57,532 nt of DNA. It comes from Porticoccaceae bacterium (GTDB lineage: Bacteria; Pseudomonadota; Gammaproteobacteria; Pseudomonadales; Porticoccaceae). Both the position numbers and the translations under genes were made by a program. A model generated the notes under the pieces. It saw only the letters and a list, made by a program, of their open reading frames with translations. It ran no database searches and was not told the origin of the DNA. Of the stretch, positions 36,788 through 46,000 are shown one piece after another. Location: positions 1-57,532 of the forward strand of contig CACETF010000014.1 of the NCBI GenBank assembly GCA_902562425.1, written 5' to 3'. Numbering within the stretch: the first letter of the stretch is position 1; every line of letters begins with the position of its first letter.

Positions 36788-37747
36788 ATGAATAGAAGAT
36801 TGGCTATCACTCTCATCGCCCTATTAACCCTGGTGTCCTGCGCTAAAGAGGAACCCCTTAAGGTAGGCTACAGTGACTGGCCGGGTTGGGTAACTTGGGA
36901 AATTGCAATCGAAAAAAACATGTTTGCAAAGGTCGGGGTAAATGTTGAGTTTGAGTGGTTTGATTACGTGGCCAGCATGGATGCTTTTGCCGCAGGGCAG
37001 CTTGATGCTGTGGCCATGACAAATGGTGATGCGCTCGTTACGGGGGCAACCGGTGCACAGAATGTAATGATTCTCATCAACGATTATTCTAATGGAAACG
37101 ACATGATCGTAGCGGCCCCAGGCATTTCAACAATTGACGAACTGAAAGGTAAGAAAGTAGGTGTTGAAATAGGGTTTGTAGGGCATCTGTTATTGCTCAA
37201 CGCGTTGGAAAAAAGTGGACTTTCAGAAAGCGACGTTGAACTGGTAAACGTACCAACAAACGAAACCCCTCAAGTTTTAGCCTCTGGCGAAGTTGATGCT
37301 ATCGTCGCATGGCAACCTAATTCGGGACAAAGTCTCAATCTTGTACCAGGCTCAACTGCGATTTACACGTCTGCAGACGAGCCAGGGCTTATCTATGATG
37401 TCCTAGCGGTATCACCAACAAGCTTTGCGCAGAATCGAAAGAGCTGGGCAAAGGTAATTGAAGTGTGGGATATGGCCGTTGCCTTTCTTAATAATCCAGA
37501 AACTCGCGAGGAGGCAATCTCCATTATGGCGGCCCGAGTGGGGTTGTCTTCAGAAGAGTACAAGGGTTTTATTGAAGGCACAAAAATAATGAGCGTAAGT
37601 GAAGCATCAGTGTTTGCGGAAAGAGGCGACGGCTTCACATCAATCTATGGATCTACCAAGATCGCTGATGATTTTAATGTCGCAAACGAAGTATATAATG
37701 AAGCGCAACCGATTGACTCCTATATCGATCTATCGTTAATGCAATAA
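36788..37747 (+). CDS. ABC transporter substrate-binding lipoprotein (NitT/TauT family)
   Basis: 319 residues from ATG 36788, which has GGAG upstream and opens a lipoprotein signal ([18 protein letters not shown], Cys18). The mature part [58 protein letters not shown] and [14 protein letters not shown] follows the SsuA/ThiY/NMT1-like periplasmic binding fold. The ligand is probably guanidine or a related N-compound given the divergent catabolic operon. The first gene of a three-gene ABC operon; the gap to the permease gene is 120 bp. Confidence 0.9.
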   Translation: MNRRLAITLIALLTLVSCAKEEPLKVGYSDWPGWVTWEIAIEKNMFAKVGVNVEFEWFDYVASMDAFAAGQLDAVAMTNGDALVTGATGAQNVMILINDYSNGNDMIVAAPGISTIDELKGKKVGVEIGFVGHLLLLNALEKSGLSESDVELVNVPTNETPQVLASGEVDAIVAWQPNSGQSLNLVPGSTAIYTSADEPGLIYDVLAVSPTSFAQNRKSWAKVIEVWDMAVAFLNNPETREEAISIMAARVGLSSEEYKGFIEGTKIMSVSEASVFAERGDGFTSIYGSTKIADDFNVANEVYNEAQPIDSYIDLSLMQ

Positions 37748-37867
37748 AATTGAAAAGCTCGCCATAAATATTTTACTTCTGGAAGTTGTACATTTCCTTA
37801 TATTTGCAACTAAGATGGAGCATCAGCCTATTATTAAGCAAGGATAAATATTTTAGTAAGGTTACAA

Positions 37868-38812
37868 ATGCCTTTTCTAGCAGTTCGTAAGCCACTCAGC
37901 AAGGAAAAAAGATCATTGGTGGCAATCTTGAGTTTTGCTATCCCACTAATGATCTGGAGTGCGGTCAGTTACCTGCCCTTTGTATGGCACCCACTTATCA
38001 AGGTAACGGATGCTGGTTCTGTGGACTATTTTAAAGCAAATATGTTAGTCCCCCGAGAAACGTTCGAATTCGAAGCTGAAAAGTCGGTCAGTGCGGGCCT
38101 TGACCCGCCCTCGGGACTACCTGCAAATCCTCTGTACCTACCAGCACCGCATGAAGTTGGAAAAGCGCTGTATACCGCATTTGCCACCGAACCCAGAAGA
38201 CAAAGTGAGAAGTGGCTTCATGAAAGCTTATGGAGCAGTATTCAGGTAATATTCTGGGGATTCATTTTGTCCTCAATGCTAGGCATTCCGATCGGCATTC
38301 TTGCAGGCACCTTTGATTTTTTCTCAAAATTATTTGAGCCTTTTATTGAGTTTTTCAGGTATCTTCCGGCACCGGCATTCGGCGCCCTCGCTGTAGCAAT
38401 TTTGGGTATATATCAGGCACCAAAGATCGCTATCATTTTTATTGGTACATTCTTTCAACAGGTCCTCGTTGTAGCTAATACTACGCGTAAACTTGACCCT
38501 GCTTTGCTTGAGGCCGGGCAAACGCTTGGTGCGAACAATCGGTCTTTATTGCTGAAGGTAGTTATCCCTGGAATTCTACCAGATCTATACCGAGACACAC
38601 GAATCCTTTTGGGGTGGGCCTGGACTTACCTTATTGTTGCCGAACTTATCGGAACTAGCTCGGGTATTACGTGGTTTATAACACAACAAGCCCGTTATAA
38701 GAATTTCGATAACGTGTACGCAGCAATAATAATTATCGGCGTTCTTGGACTTTTCATAGATTTTCTACTGGCCTATTTCGGACGCCGCTTTTTTCCTTGG
38801 AAAACTACTTAA
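37868..38812 (+). CDS. ABC transporter permease (NitT/TauT family)
   Basis: 314 residues. One N-terminal helix (LVAILSFAIPLMIWSAVSYL) precedes an unusually long periplasmic loop of about 80 residues (with TFEFEAEKSVSAGLDPP), then the typical five-helix core. The coupling helix is visible in EAGQTLGANNRSLLLKVVIPG, the usual EAA motif that contacts the ATPase. Such permeases with the loop are known in nitrate/guanidine-type importers. It is followed directly by the ATPase gene. Confidence 0.9.
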   Translation: MPFLAVRKPLSKEKRSLVAILSFAIPLMIWSAVSYLPFVWHPLIKVTDAGSVDYFKANMLVPRETFEFEAEKSVSAGLDPPSGLPANPLYLPAPHEVGKALYTAFATEPRRQSEKWLHESLWSSIQVIFWGFILSSMLGIPIGILAGTFDFFSKLFEPFIEFFRYLPAPAFGALAVAILGIYQAPKIAIIFIGTFFQQVLVVANTTRKLDPALLEAGQTLGANNRSLLLKVVIPGILPDLYRDTRILLGWAWTYLIVAELIGTSSGITWFITQQARYKNFDNVYAAIIIIGVLGLFIDFLLAYFGRRFFPWKTT

Positions 38813-38825
38813 CGGAGTTTTATTT

Positions 38826-39734
38826 TTGATTAGATTGAAGTTACCAGACTATAAATACCAAACCGAAAAGGTAAAAGAGCGTTTCTCACGGCTTAAGCGT
38901 CGGAGTATAACGATGGAGGTTAGGAATCTCACTAAAAAATTTCAGGGTATTGATGGACCCGTAACAGCGCTCAAAAACATTAATTTAAAAGTGCATAAAC
39001 GCGAATTCGTGTGTGTAATTGGTCCGTCAGGATGTGGGAAATCTACTTTAATACGCACTCTCGCAGGTTTAGAGGAGGCCACTTCGGGGGAAATCTTACT
39101 TGATGACAAAGTTGTAACCAAGCCCGGTCCAGAGAGGGGTATGGTCTATCAAGAATACACACTCTTCCCCTGGTTAACCGTGAAAAAGAATATCATGTTT
39201 GGACTACTTGAGAGTGGAGCGACTAGAAGTAATGCAGAGTCAGAAGCCCGTCAGTGGACTAGTCTAGTTGGACTTGAGAAGTTTGAAAATCATTACCCGA
39301 GTCAACTATCAGGTGGTATGAAACAACGTGTGGCTATTGCAAGAGCGCTTGCCAATCAGCCAAAAATTCTTCTAATGGATGAGCCTTTTGGTGCCCTAGA
39401 TGCTCAAACCCGAGCAAAAATGCAGGTGTATTTAATGGAGATCTGGAAAAATATCGATATCACGATACTTTTTATTACTCATGACCTTAATGAGGCTGTT
39501 TACCTTGCGGATCGGGTTGTGGTGTTAAAAGCAAATCCCGGCGAAATTCAGGAGATTATAGAGGTTCCAGTACCTCAACCCAGAAACCCGAGTCAATTCA
39601 TAACACCGGAATTTCTAGCGACCAAACATCATATAGAAACTCTGATCCATCCAAAAGGAGAGCTTAAAGAGGTAGATAATTTGAATCTGGTACGGATGGT
39701 CAATGTGAAGTCCGATATTGGTGATGTTTTTTAA
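38826..39734 (+). CDS. ABC transporter ATPase (NitT/TauT family)
   Basis: 302 residues from TTG 38826. Walker A GPSGCGKST is at 66-74, Q-loop YQEYTLFPW at 108-116, signature LSGGMKQR at 161-168, Walker B ILLMDEP at 181-187, and the H-loop FITHD after that. The core starts at MEVRNLTKKF; an ATG there (38913) has a better ribosome site (CGGAG) than TTG 38826, so the first 29 residues may not be translated, though similar extensions occur in relatives. It powers import by the two genes upstream. Confidence 0.9.
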   Translation: MIRLKLPDYKYQTEKVKERFSRLKRRSITMEVRNLTKKFQGIDGPVTALKNINLKVHKREFVCVIGPSGCGKSTLIRTLAGLEEATSGEILLDDKVVTKPGPERGMVYQEYTLFPWLTVKKNIMFGLLESGATRSNAESEARQWTSLVGLEKFENHYPSQLSGGMKQRVAIARALANQPKILLMDEPFGALDAQTRAKMQVYLMEIWKNIDITILFITHDLNEAVYLADRVVVLKANPGEIQEIIEVPVPQPRNPSQFITPEFLATKHHIETLIHPKGELKEVDNLNLVRMVNVKSDIGDVF

Positions 39735-39949
39735 CCCTTTAACTTACGGTGTGTTGTTGACTCATCCAAAAGAGTTATTTATTCCAGAATTCTCGTGTCT
39801 AAAAACAAAGATGATTGAGAACTGCAAAGTGATTAGTTGATTATTTGTACTCTGCTCGGCCAAAAAGATGTGCACAAAACTAAGTTTGTAATCGTATAAA
39901 CACACTAACGATTATCACTGTGACGACTAATAGGCTTTTGAACAATTAG

Positions 39950-40624
39950 ATGACTCTGCTTCTGATATTACTTATTATTGCATTCGCACCAATGCTCTGG
40001 CTACGTTATATCTTCCATAAGCATGATAAGGTGATGGAAAATATGCCCTTCAATGGTCGAGAATTTGGGGAACTAATTCTAAACGAAGCAGGCATTCGGG
40101 ATGTTGAGATTATAGATACTCCCGTCTTCGATCATTATAACGTTAGGGAAAAAAAAGTGAGTGTTCTACAACGTCGTCTTACAAGGCGAAGTCTCACGTC
40201 GCTGACAATCGTTTGCCATGAAATCGGACATGCTATGCAGCATCATGAACGCTACAAGCCGTTGGAATATCGTACAAAGGTAATCGAGCTAGTTGGGTTT
40301 TGCGGAAAAATCCTTGGAGGTATCTCTCTAGTTGCAATGCCATTTTTTTTATCGACGAGCGGCGTGTCATTCCTAAAACTCGGAGCGACCGTCTTGGCCA
40401 CTATGATTGCAGTCGGTTTAGTTATTCATGTCATGACCATCGGGGTTGAACTTGATGCCAGCTTCAACCGAGCAATGCCAATCATTAGGGAAAAAATCCC
40501 TGCTGACTATCACAGCGCCTGTCGCTCCATTTTGCTTGCTGCAGCTTTGACTTACGTCGCAGGAGTTGCCGCAAATCTGCTTTCGATGCGCTTCTTCTGG
40601 ATCTTTTTTTCGAGACTAACCTAA
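39950..40624 (+). CDS. YugP-like membrane zinc metallopeptidase
   Basis: 224 residues with an N-terminal helix (LLLILLIIAFAPMLWLRYIF), a zinc motif HEIGHAMQHH (His90, Glu91, His94), three further hydrophobic segments and VELDAS as the likely third ligand. This is the layout of neutral zinc metallopeptidase family 2 (Bacillus YugP-like). The active site is probably next to the inner membrane. It starts a three-gene unit: 15 bases separate it from the alternative oxidase gene. Whether the peptidase acts on its neighbours or on damaged membrane proteins is unknown. Confidence 0.85.
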   Translation: MTLLLILLIIAFAPMLWLRYIFHKHDKVMENMPFNGREFGELILNEAGIRDVEIIDTPVFDHYNVREKKVSVLQRRLTRRSLTSLTIVCHEIGHAMQHHERYKPLEYRTKVIELVGFCGKILGGISLVAMPFFLSTSGVSFLKLGATVLATMIAVGLVIHVMTIGVELDASFNRAMPIIREKIPADYHSACRSILLAAALTYVAGVAANLLSMRFFWIFFSRLT

Positions 40625-40639
40625 GTTAGGCATGCACCA

Positions 40640-41215
40640 ATGAGAAAAATATTTGCAAGATCTATGACTAGATTCTTTCGGTTTGTCGCTGACACTTTTT
40701 TCGCTAAGCGTTACGGACACAGGGCAGTGGTTTTAGAAACTGTCGCGGGAGTTCCCGGTATGGTTGCAGGGATGCTCCTGCATTTTACTAGCTTGAGGAA
40801 AATGAAAACGGGGTACGGCGCCACAATACGAGAGCTTCTCTCTGAAGCAGAGAATGAGAGGATGCATCTGATGTTTTTTATCGAAATCGCTCAGCCTAAT
40901 TTCTTTGAGCGAATGTTAGTAGTGATCGCACAAATAAGTTTCGGACTCTTTTATCTAGTTCTGTATCTAATAGACTACAAGACGGCTCACAGAATGATTG
41001 CATTCTTTGAAGAAGAGGCGGTTCAGAGCTATACCGAGTACCTTGCTTTGGTGGAAAGTGGTGTGACAGAAAACGTTGCTGCGCCAAAATTGGCGATTGA
41101 TTATTATGGAATGAAGCCGGATGCTAAGTTGACTGACTTAATTTTTCATGTGCGCGCTGATGAGCAAAAACACAGTGAGGTAAATCATCGATTTGCGGAT
41201 GGAAGGGATTTTTAA
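40640..41215 (+). CDS. aox: Alternative oxidase (cyanide-insensitive ubiquinol oxidase)
   Basis: 191 residues, a compact bacterial form. All diiron motifs are visible: LETVAGVPG with Glu33, NERMHL with Glu73 and His76, FEEEAV with the Glu at about 125, and RADEQKH with Glu175 and His178. The protein oxidises ubiquinol and reduces O2 to water without pumping protons, as an interfacial inner-membrane enzyme. Membrane-binding hydrophobic helices lie at about 36-50 and 92-112. The gene is followed immediately by a START-like gene whose ATG directly abuts the TAA. No NO-responsive regulator is nearby. Confidence 0.93.
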   Translation: MRKIFARSMTRFFRFVADTFFAKRYGHRAVVLETVAGVPGMVAGMLLHFTSLRKMKTGYGATIRELLSEAENERMHLMFFIEIAQPNFFERMLVVIAQISFGLFYLVLYLIDYKTAHRMIAFFEEEAVQSYTEYLALVESGVTENVAAPKLAIDYYGMKPDAKLTDLIFHVRADEQKHSEVNHRFADGRDF

Positions 41216-41698
41216 ATGGCAGCAGCAGTTACCGTTGCAAAGCAATATACATTAGAAAAATCCGAGATGTGGAAAATAATTTCGCAGCCGAGGAATCTAG
41301 AAAATTTTCACCCATTTTGTAAAAGCAATACACCGATTTTGTGGTGCGGAGAGGGTTCGATTGATGAACTTACCTACCTAAATGGACGAGTTTTCAAACG
41401 AGAGTTTCACCAGTGGTTTGATGGCACTGGTTACGATTTATCTTTCATTGGAGAGAAACCAATGGCAGACGTGAGCTGGCGTATATTAAAGGTCAATGAA
41501 GGCTGCTCAGTACGAATAACGATAGTCCCCCGTTTTATGCCGCTAAGTGCCTTACTTCTCCGACCGATCGTAAGGCCTTATATGCGCAATAAGTTGGGAT
41601 CTTATCTTAAGTGTGTATTAGAAGGGCTGGAATATTTCTCCATAAATCGACAAAAAGTCTACCCAAATCAGTTTGGAAAAAATTCTTGGTTTTCCTGA
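41216..41698 (+). CDS. SRPBCC/START-like protein
   Basis: 160 residues, with no gap after the oxidase stop codon, so strongly coupled. The pattern of a first strand VAKQYTLEKSEMWKIISQPRN, then LENFHPFCK, REFHQWFDGTGYDLSFIG and a long C-terminal helix with LGSYLKCVLEGLEYF fits the START/SRPBCC helix-grip fold, which binds hydrophobic ligands. COQ10, a ubiquinone-binding protein, has the same fold; since the neighbour uses ubiquinol, quinone binding is an attractive inference. No catalytic residue identified. Confidence 0.75.
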   Translation: MAAAVTVAKQYTLEKSEMWKIISQPRNLENFHPFCKSNTPILWCGEGSIDELTYLNGRVFKREFHQWFDGTGYDLSFIGEKPMADVSWRILKVNEGCSVRITIVPRFMPLSALLLRPIVRPYMRNKLGSYLKCVLEGLEYFSINRQKVYPNQFGKNSWFS

Positions 41699-41868
41699 CT
41701 ATTTTTTTTACTAAACTAACCAGCGTAAATGTATGCTTTTTCAACACGCGCCATTAAATTAGAATGCATGACTTTTCAGATTAGTGAATAGAGAAGCATA
41801 GAATTACAAACCTTAGAAAATCTCATAGCGTTATCTATCCCTCAAAAACGACAATCTTCTTTTAGAAT

Positions 41869-43377
41869 CTATAAAAATTTAGGTTTTAAAAAATCAGAGA
41901 TTTCTAGTGCTCTTTCGGGATCATTTTGAGTAATATGTCTCAGCAGTAGCATTTGCAAATGCAAAACCGTGTCAGCATATTCTGGATTATTTACCAAATT
42001 GACGGTTTCCAGAGGATCTACAAAATGATCATACAACATGTGTCCCTTCATTTTACTGGATTGATCACCTCTACCGAAGTAGGCAGAGTATGAATAACGC
42101 TGAGTTGTTACATTATCTCCTTGCTGATATCTTGGAAATACTGCTACTTTAGTAGGTAGCTCAGGCTTATAAAGATTTTTCTTTAACGAGATCCCAGCAA
42201 GATGTCCTGGCATACTAAGATTTGCTAGGTCAACTACAGTAGGGTAGATATCTACGTATTCAACTACACCTTCCACACTCCCCGAGGCTTCTTGTTCAGG
42301 AAGTCGAACTATCAAAGGAACGCGGGTCGCAACGTTAAAAAGCGAGTGTTTGTTCCATAGCGTATGATCAGCGAGGCTGAAACCATGATCGCTCGATAGG
42401 ATGACAACTGTATTATCGGCTAACTCAAGATTATCCAGAACGCCGATTAGCTGTCCTATCTGGGCATCGGTAAAGCTTGTCGATGCATAATATCCATGTG
42501 TGAGTATTTTTATCAGTTCCTCCGGAATATTATTCTCCCAAGGGCTTCCTGCGGCTGGAATCCCAGTATATCCATTACGCAGTTCTCCTGACTTCATCCA
42601 AGCCTCTAGCGGAGCTCCCTTTGGTTTAAATTGTGCAGCAGAAACTTTTACAGACTCACTATCATAAAAATCCCAATATTTTTTAGGCACAGCAAAAGGA
42701 AGATGCGGCTTAACAAAACCAACTGCCATATAAAATGGCTTCTTTTGTACCATTTTCTCTATAGACTTCAACATCTCGCCTGCAACTTCTGCAACGTCAC
42801 CATCCGGATAGGTATTATCTGCCTCATCTTCCATTTCAAAAGCGGGAGCCTTACCTAAACCGGACGGAGCACACATACCAGTGGTCTTACAGGATTCAGG
42901 GGACCTAGTCTCGATATTTGTAGCGTTCCTGTAATCCGAAAAGCTTGATCTCCATGGATCATCACTCCAAACATGAAGAGAATCGGCCTTTGTATGTATG
43001 ACCTTTCCAAAGGATAGTGTCCGGTAGCCATTTTCTTTTAAATATGCCGGTAATGAGATCGTTCCAGGCGCGTCTTTGTCCAACCGGGAAGTATATTCTC
43101 TGAAGCGATCCTGACGGCCATAAAGACCTGTGAACATACTAGCTCTCGAGGCACCACATGTCGGTATATTTATATAGGCCTTTTTAAATACAATACCCGT
43201 CGAAGCAAATGCCTCAATATTAGGAGTCTCCATAGTTTTTTCACCGTACACAGATAGTCCCTGAGCGCGTAAATCGTCAATGATTATGTGTAGGAAATTG
43301 AGCTTCTTACCATAGCTATTTAGAGAAACAAAAAGTAATGTCGTCAATAGGAGAACAGCTTTTTTAGATAGCTTCAT
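41869..43377 (-). CDS. Exported sulfatase, iduronate-2-sulfatase-like
   Basis: 502 residues with a signal peptide (MKLSKKAVLLLTTLLFVSLN). The N-terminal metal site is IIIDDLRAQG (Asp34/Asp35). The modification motif is PTCGASRASMFTGLYGR: Cys74 is the residue converted to formylglycine and Arg78 closes the motif. It reads CxAxR rather than the common CxPxR. FGKVIH and SSDHGF supply further active-site His and Asp. KPHLPFAVP is typical of iduronate-2-sulfatases. Substrate is probably a sulfated polysaccharide in the periplasm; no maturase gene is in the window. Confidence 0.9.
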   Translation of the reverse strand: MKLSKKAVLLLTTLLFVSLNSYGKKLNFLHIIIDDLRAQGLSVYGEKTMETPNIEAFASTGIVFKKAYINIPTCGASRASMFTGLYGRQDRFREYTSRLDKDAPGTISLPAYLKENGYRTLSFGKVIHTKADSLHVWSDDPWRSSFSDYRNATNIETRSPESCKTTGMCAPSGLGKAPAFEMEDEADNTYPDGDVAEVAGEMLKSIEKMVQKKPFYMAVGFVKPHLPFAVPKKYWDFYDSESVKVSAAQFKPKGAPLEAWMKSGELRNGYTGIPAAGSPWENNIPEELIKILTHGYYASTSFTDAQIGQLIGVLDNLELADNTVVILSSDHGFSLADHTLWNKHSLFNVATRVPLIVRLPEQEASGSVEGVVEYVDIYPTVVDLANLSMPGHLAGISLKKNLYKPELPTKVAVFPRYQQGDNVTTQRYSYSAYFGRGDQSSKMKGHMLYDHFVDPLETVNLVNNPEYADTVLHLQMLLLRHITQNDPERALEISDFLKPKFL

Positions 43378-43453
43378 GTTAAATTCTCTTGCATTTAGTC
43401 CTCCCGCTCATTTGTTGAACTCAAGAGGATATTCAATTAACGAACGTGAACTC

Positions 43454-43480
43454 AGTTACAAAGGCTTATCAATTGTAACT
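43454..43480. repeat. Eight-bp inverted repeat upstream of the sulfatase
   Basis: AGTTACAA (43454-43461) and TTGTAACT (43473-43480) flank 11 bases. Lying about 80 bases before the sulfatase start and after the SDR stop, it could be a regulator site or a weak transcript hairpin. No T run follows. Confidence 0.4.
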
Positions 43481-43567
43481 TAGTATTATATATCCAACTC
43501 AATCATTGACGAGCTAAGCGATAACAACATGAATTGAACTCACCGAGTTTATTGGTGTGCCGATGCA

Positions 43568-44341
43568 TCAGTCTCCCGCCACGGTAATCCGTTGGTTTGT
43601 GATATAACGACCATCATCGGAGCAAAGGTGCACAGCTGTCGCCGCTATGTCCGCCGGAGTGCAAACAAAACCAAATGGCGATTTAGAATCTACCTCACGA
43701 ATATTTTTACCAAAGCCGGTCGCATTGACAACATTTCTGCCCATGTCAGTATCTACAAGACCCGGCGCGATAATATTGACCCTCATCCCATTACGCTTTT
43801 CCTCACGAGCCAGTGTATGAGCCATTGCCTCTAAAGCAGATTTGCTTGCAGCGTAGACACCAAAACGCGGTGACAATGCCTGTACTGCAATCGTTGACAT
43901 CATAATCACATCACTTCGAGGGACTTGACGCATGTGTGGTACTAAGATTCTGCATAGCCATACTGGGCCCCAGAAATTTACGGACATGAGTCTGTTCCAC
44001 TGCTCATTTGTCGCCTCTACAACATTAGGCCTGTGAATAGCAGTTGCCCCAACGCCGGCATTATTCACAAGAATATCGATTTTATTGAAATCCTCGATTA
44101 CCGCTAGCGCTAATTGAGTGCATTCCTCCTCGCACCCAATGTTTGCTTTGTATGCACGAGCCTCAACACCAAATTTTAAGGCAATATCAACAACCTCAGC
44201 AGCGGCGTCCGAATTCTTTACATAATTTATGGCAAGATTAGCTCCCTCAGAGGCGAACCTTTCAGCCACAGCGCGTCCTATTCCGCGACTCGCGCCAGTG
44301 ACAAGTGCTGTACGGCCCTCTAATTTTTCCATTAGAATCAT
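43568..44341 (-). CDS. Short-chain dehydrogenase/reductase
   Basis: 257 residues of the classical SDR family: cofactor motif TGASRGIGRA (about 16-25), NNAGVG (about 91-96), a Ser in MMSTIAVQA, and catalytic YAASK. The second strand ends in Asn-Tyr (LAINYVKN), a pattern that usually goes with NADP(H). Resembles FabG-like or sugar dehydrogenases; substrate unknown. Transcribed in the same direction as the sulfatase, 190 bp upstream. ATG 44341 or the in-frame ATG four codons later may be the start. Confidence 0.85.
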   Translation of the reverse strand: MILMEKLEGRTALVTGASRGIGRAVAERFASEGANLAINYVKNSDAAAEVVDIALKFGVEARAYKANIGCEEECTQLALAVIEDFNKIDILVNNAGVGATAIHRPNVVEATNEQWNRLMSVNFWGPVWLCRILVPHMRQVPRSDVIMMSTIAVQALSPRFGVYAASKSALEAMAHTLAREEKRNGMRVNIIAPGLVDTDMGRNVVNATGFGKNIREVDSKSPFGFVCTPADIAATAVHLCSDDGRYITNQRITVAGD

Positions 44342-45000
44342 CCCACGGTTTCAGTATATCGAGTAATTGTCAACATGGTAGATTCATTTTGATCCCAAGG
44401 ATAAAACCATACAACGCTTTCAACTCCCTTTAGGTTTCCATTTATAGTGGGTAGAACTATTCGCCTATGAGCTGACAATAAGCACTGAGTATAGTAGATA
44501 TTTAATCAATAACAAAAAACACTAGTAATGTTTCTTCTAGGATCGCAAATTTTAATTACAAGTTAACATCAGCCTAGGTTCTATAATCATTAACAAGCCC
44601 TAAGGCCTTAACCTGATGCAACGATTTGATCAAAATACTTTGTGGAATAATAGTAGCGACTCTAGCCAGTATCACTTATCGATATCCTACATAACAACAA
44701 TAGGAACTTAATTCAAAGCAGAGTCATCGATTAAATAGAGACTGTTGGTAAAATAGTCGATTAAGCCGATTAAGTTTCAACTAAATAAAGACTCTTCATA
44801 CTCAGATATTATTCGTGTCTGATCCAAATTAATTACCAGTTACTGGTCTCGCACACATCAGTTTTTTTGAGCCATACTCTGATATTGGGATTTATATTAT
44901 TTTGTAATAAACTTTATAAAAAGTATGCATTTGAGGTATGTTAGTTTTTTTCCGATAATAACAAAGTCGATTTTTATGAGACGCTCGAAGCATTTTAAAA
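44342..45000. other. Non-coding AT-rich stretch
   Basis: No supported gene. Two 20-base segments 50 bases apart (44731-44750 and 44781-44800) share about 15 positions but are too imperfect to call a repeat. The right end leads into the structured RNA candidate. Confidence 0.45.
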
Positions 45001-45023
45001 TAGACGCGGAATCATTGTCTTTT

Positions 45024-45155
45024 GTGAGGTAATCCTCAATCGCCACTGAAAATATTGCGCTCGGTAGTGGCTGAGCGTCATCAATGGATATTTTATACCC
45101 CTCTTATCCCGCCTATGGGATAACTTTAAGGGACCTCACAAGGTCCCTTCTTTTT
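45024..45155 (+). ncRNA. Candidate structured small RNA, copy B
   Basis: Plus-strand stems in order: GAGG/CCTC (45026-45029, 45034-45037); GCCACT/AGTGGC (45042-45047, 45066-45071), which would compete with CGCTC/GAGCG (45058-45062, 45073-45077); TTATCCC/GGGATAA (45104-45110, 45117-45123); and the terminator at 45128-45149. From ACCCCTCT at 45097 onward it matches copy A at 16362-16425 in sequence and hairpin order. GGA motifs occur in four places (for example 45008 and 45086), as in Csr/Rsm-binding RNAs, but that is weak evidence. The family is not one I recognise. Confidence 0.45.
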
Positions 45156-45419
45156 GTCAGTACACTTGCAGGATATATCAAAGACACTCATCACCGAGTG
45201 CGTTAACACCAAATTTTTCAGATTGTAATTAAAAAAATACCACCCGCACAATAGTCCACCAATCCCCCCAATGGGAAAGCCCTCGACAACATCCGCCCTC
45301 ATGATAAGTATGGTGCCGATTAAGCCGAGACTTGCCAGTGCCGTTATAGTTAGAGATCCGCAACCAACAAAAACACTGTAGACGAGATTCACCCCACTAT
45401 GTCCGAAGATCAGCAACAA
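45126..45419 (-). CDS. Possible small membrane protein
   Basis: 97 codons from TTG 45419. Two hydrophobic, glycine-rich segments are visible (TITALASLGLIGTILIM and GGIGGLLCGWYFF), followed by a Cys/Lys tail. The last codons lie antisense to the terminator at 45128, and there is no clear ribosome site, so this may be chance. Family not recognised. Confidence 0.3.
   Translation of the reverse strand: MLLIFGHSGVNLVYSVFVGCGSLTITALASLGLIGTILIMRADVVEGFPIGGIGGLLCGWYFFNYNLKNLVLTHSVMSVFDISCKCTDKKKGPCEVP
45128..45155 (+). terminator. Rho-independent terminator ending candidate RNA copy B
   Basis: Stem AAGGGACCT (45128-45136) with AGGTCCCTT (45141-45149), loop CACA, then CTTTTT. No protein gene ends just upstream on this strand, which is why I propose an RNA gene. 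Confidence 0.85.
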
Positions 45420-46000
45420 ATAGATCTTTTTTGTATTTTAAATCAGATATTGTTGAACACTGATGTCCGAGCCGTGCCCTAACTCTACAATCCACTCTCC
45501 TCCGACAAGAATAAAGACGATAAAAGAGCTTTGTTCTTAATTTAACGTGGAATGGGGGGTAACTAATAAAGACGTTTTCATTACCATCCCTTAAATGAAC
45601 AAAAATCTGCTAACTACCGTGTTTTTATTTTTAACTAAATTTGGTAAATATAAGTTTATTTCTAAAAAGCTTAAACACATCACACCATATGCCATTTAGA
45701 AACACTCTTGTAAAACCAACAATAGGATAGGTACAGTATTTTATATCAAGAACTAAGTAATGCTAAACTGCAGTCAAGAACTCTTTACAGATCGTTGGGC
45801 TACTGACATATAATCGAATTAATTGCTTCCATTTTAACAGCTAATTAGCTTAAATAATAAGTCACCGGAATGGTAGGTAAACACTTTGACTTAGCTAAGT
45901 TCTATAATAATTAAAGACTCTGGATTACCAACAATCGATTTAAGATATTTCTTTGCCTTATCCAAAGCCGTTCAAGAATTTTTCACCTGCGGGTTGCCAC
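45420..46000. other. Non-coding AT-rich stretch upstream of an NTF2-like gene
   Basis: Nothing supported apart from the expected promoter of the downstream gene. TTGACT near 45889 and TATAAT near 45906 are too close to each other to form a normal sigma-70 promoter. Confidence 0.4.

Noticed and set aside
44731..44800. Pair of similar 20-base segments 50 bases apart
   Set aside because: Only about 15 of 20 positions agree in AT-rich DNA; not distinguishable from chance.
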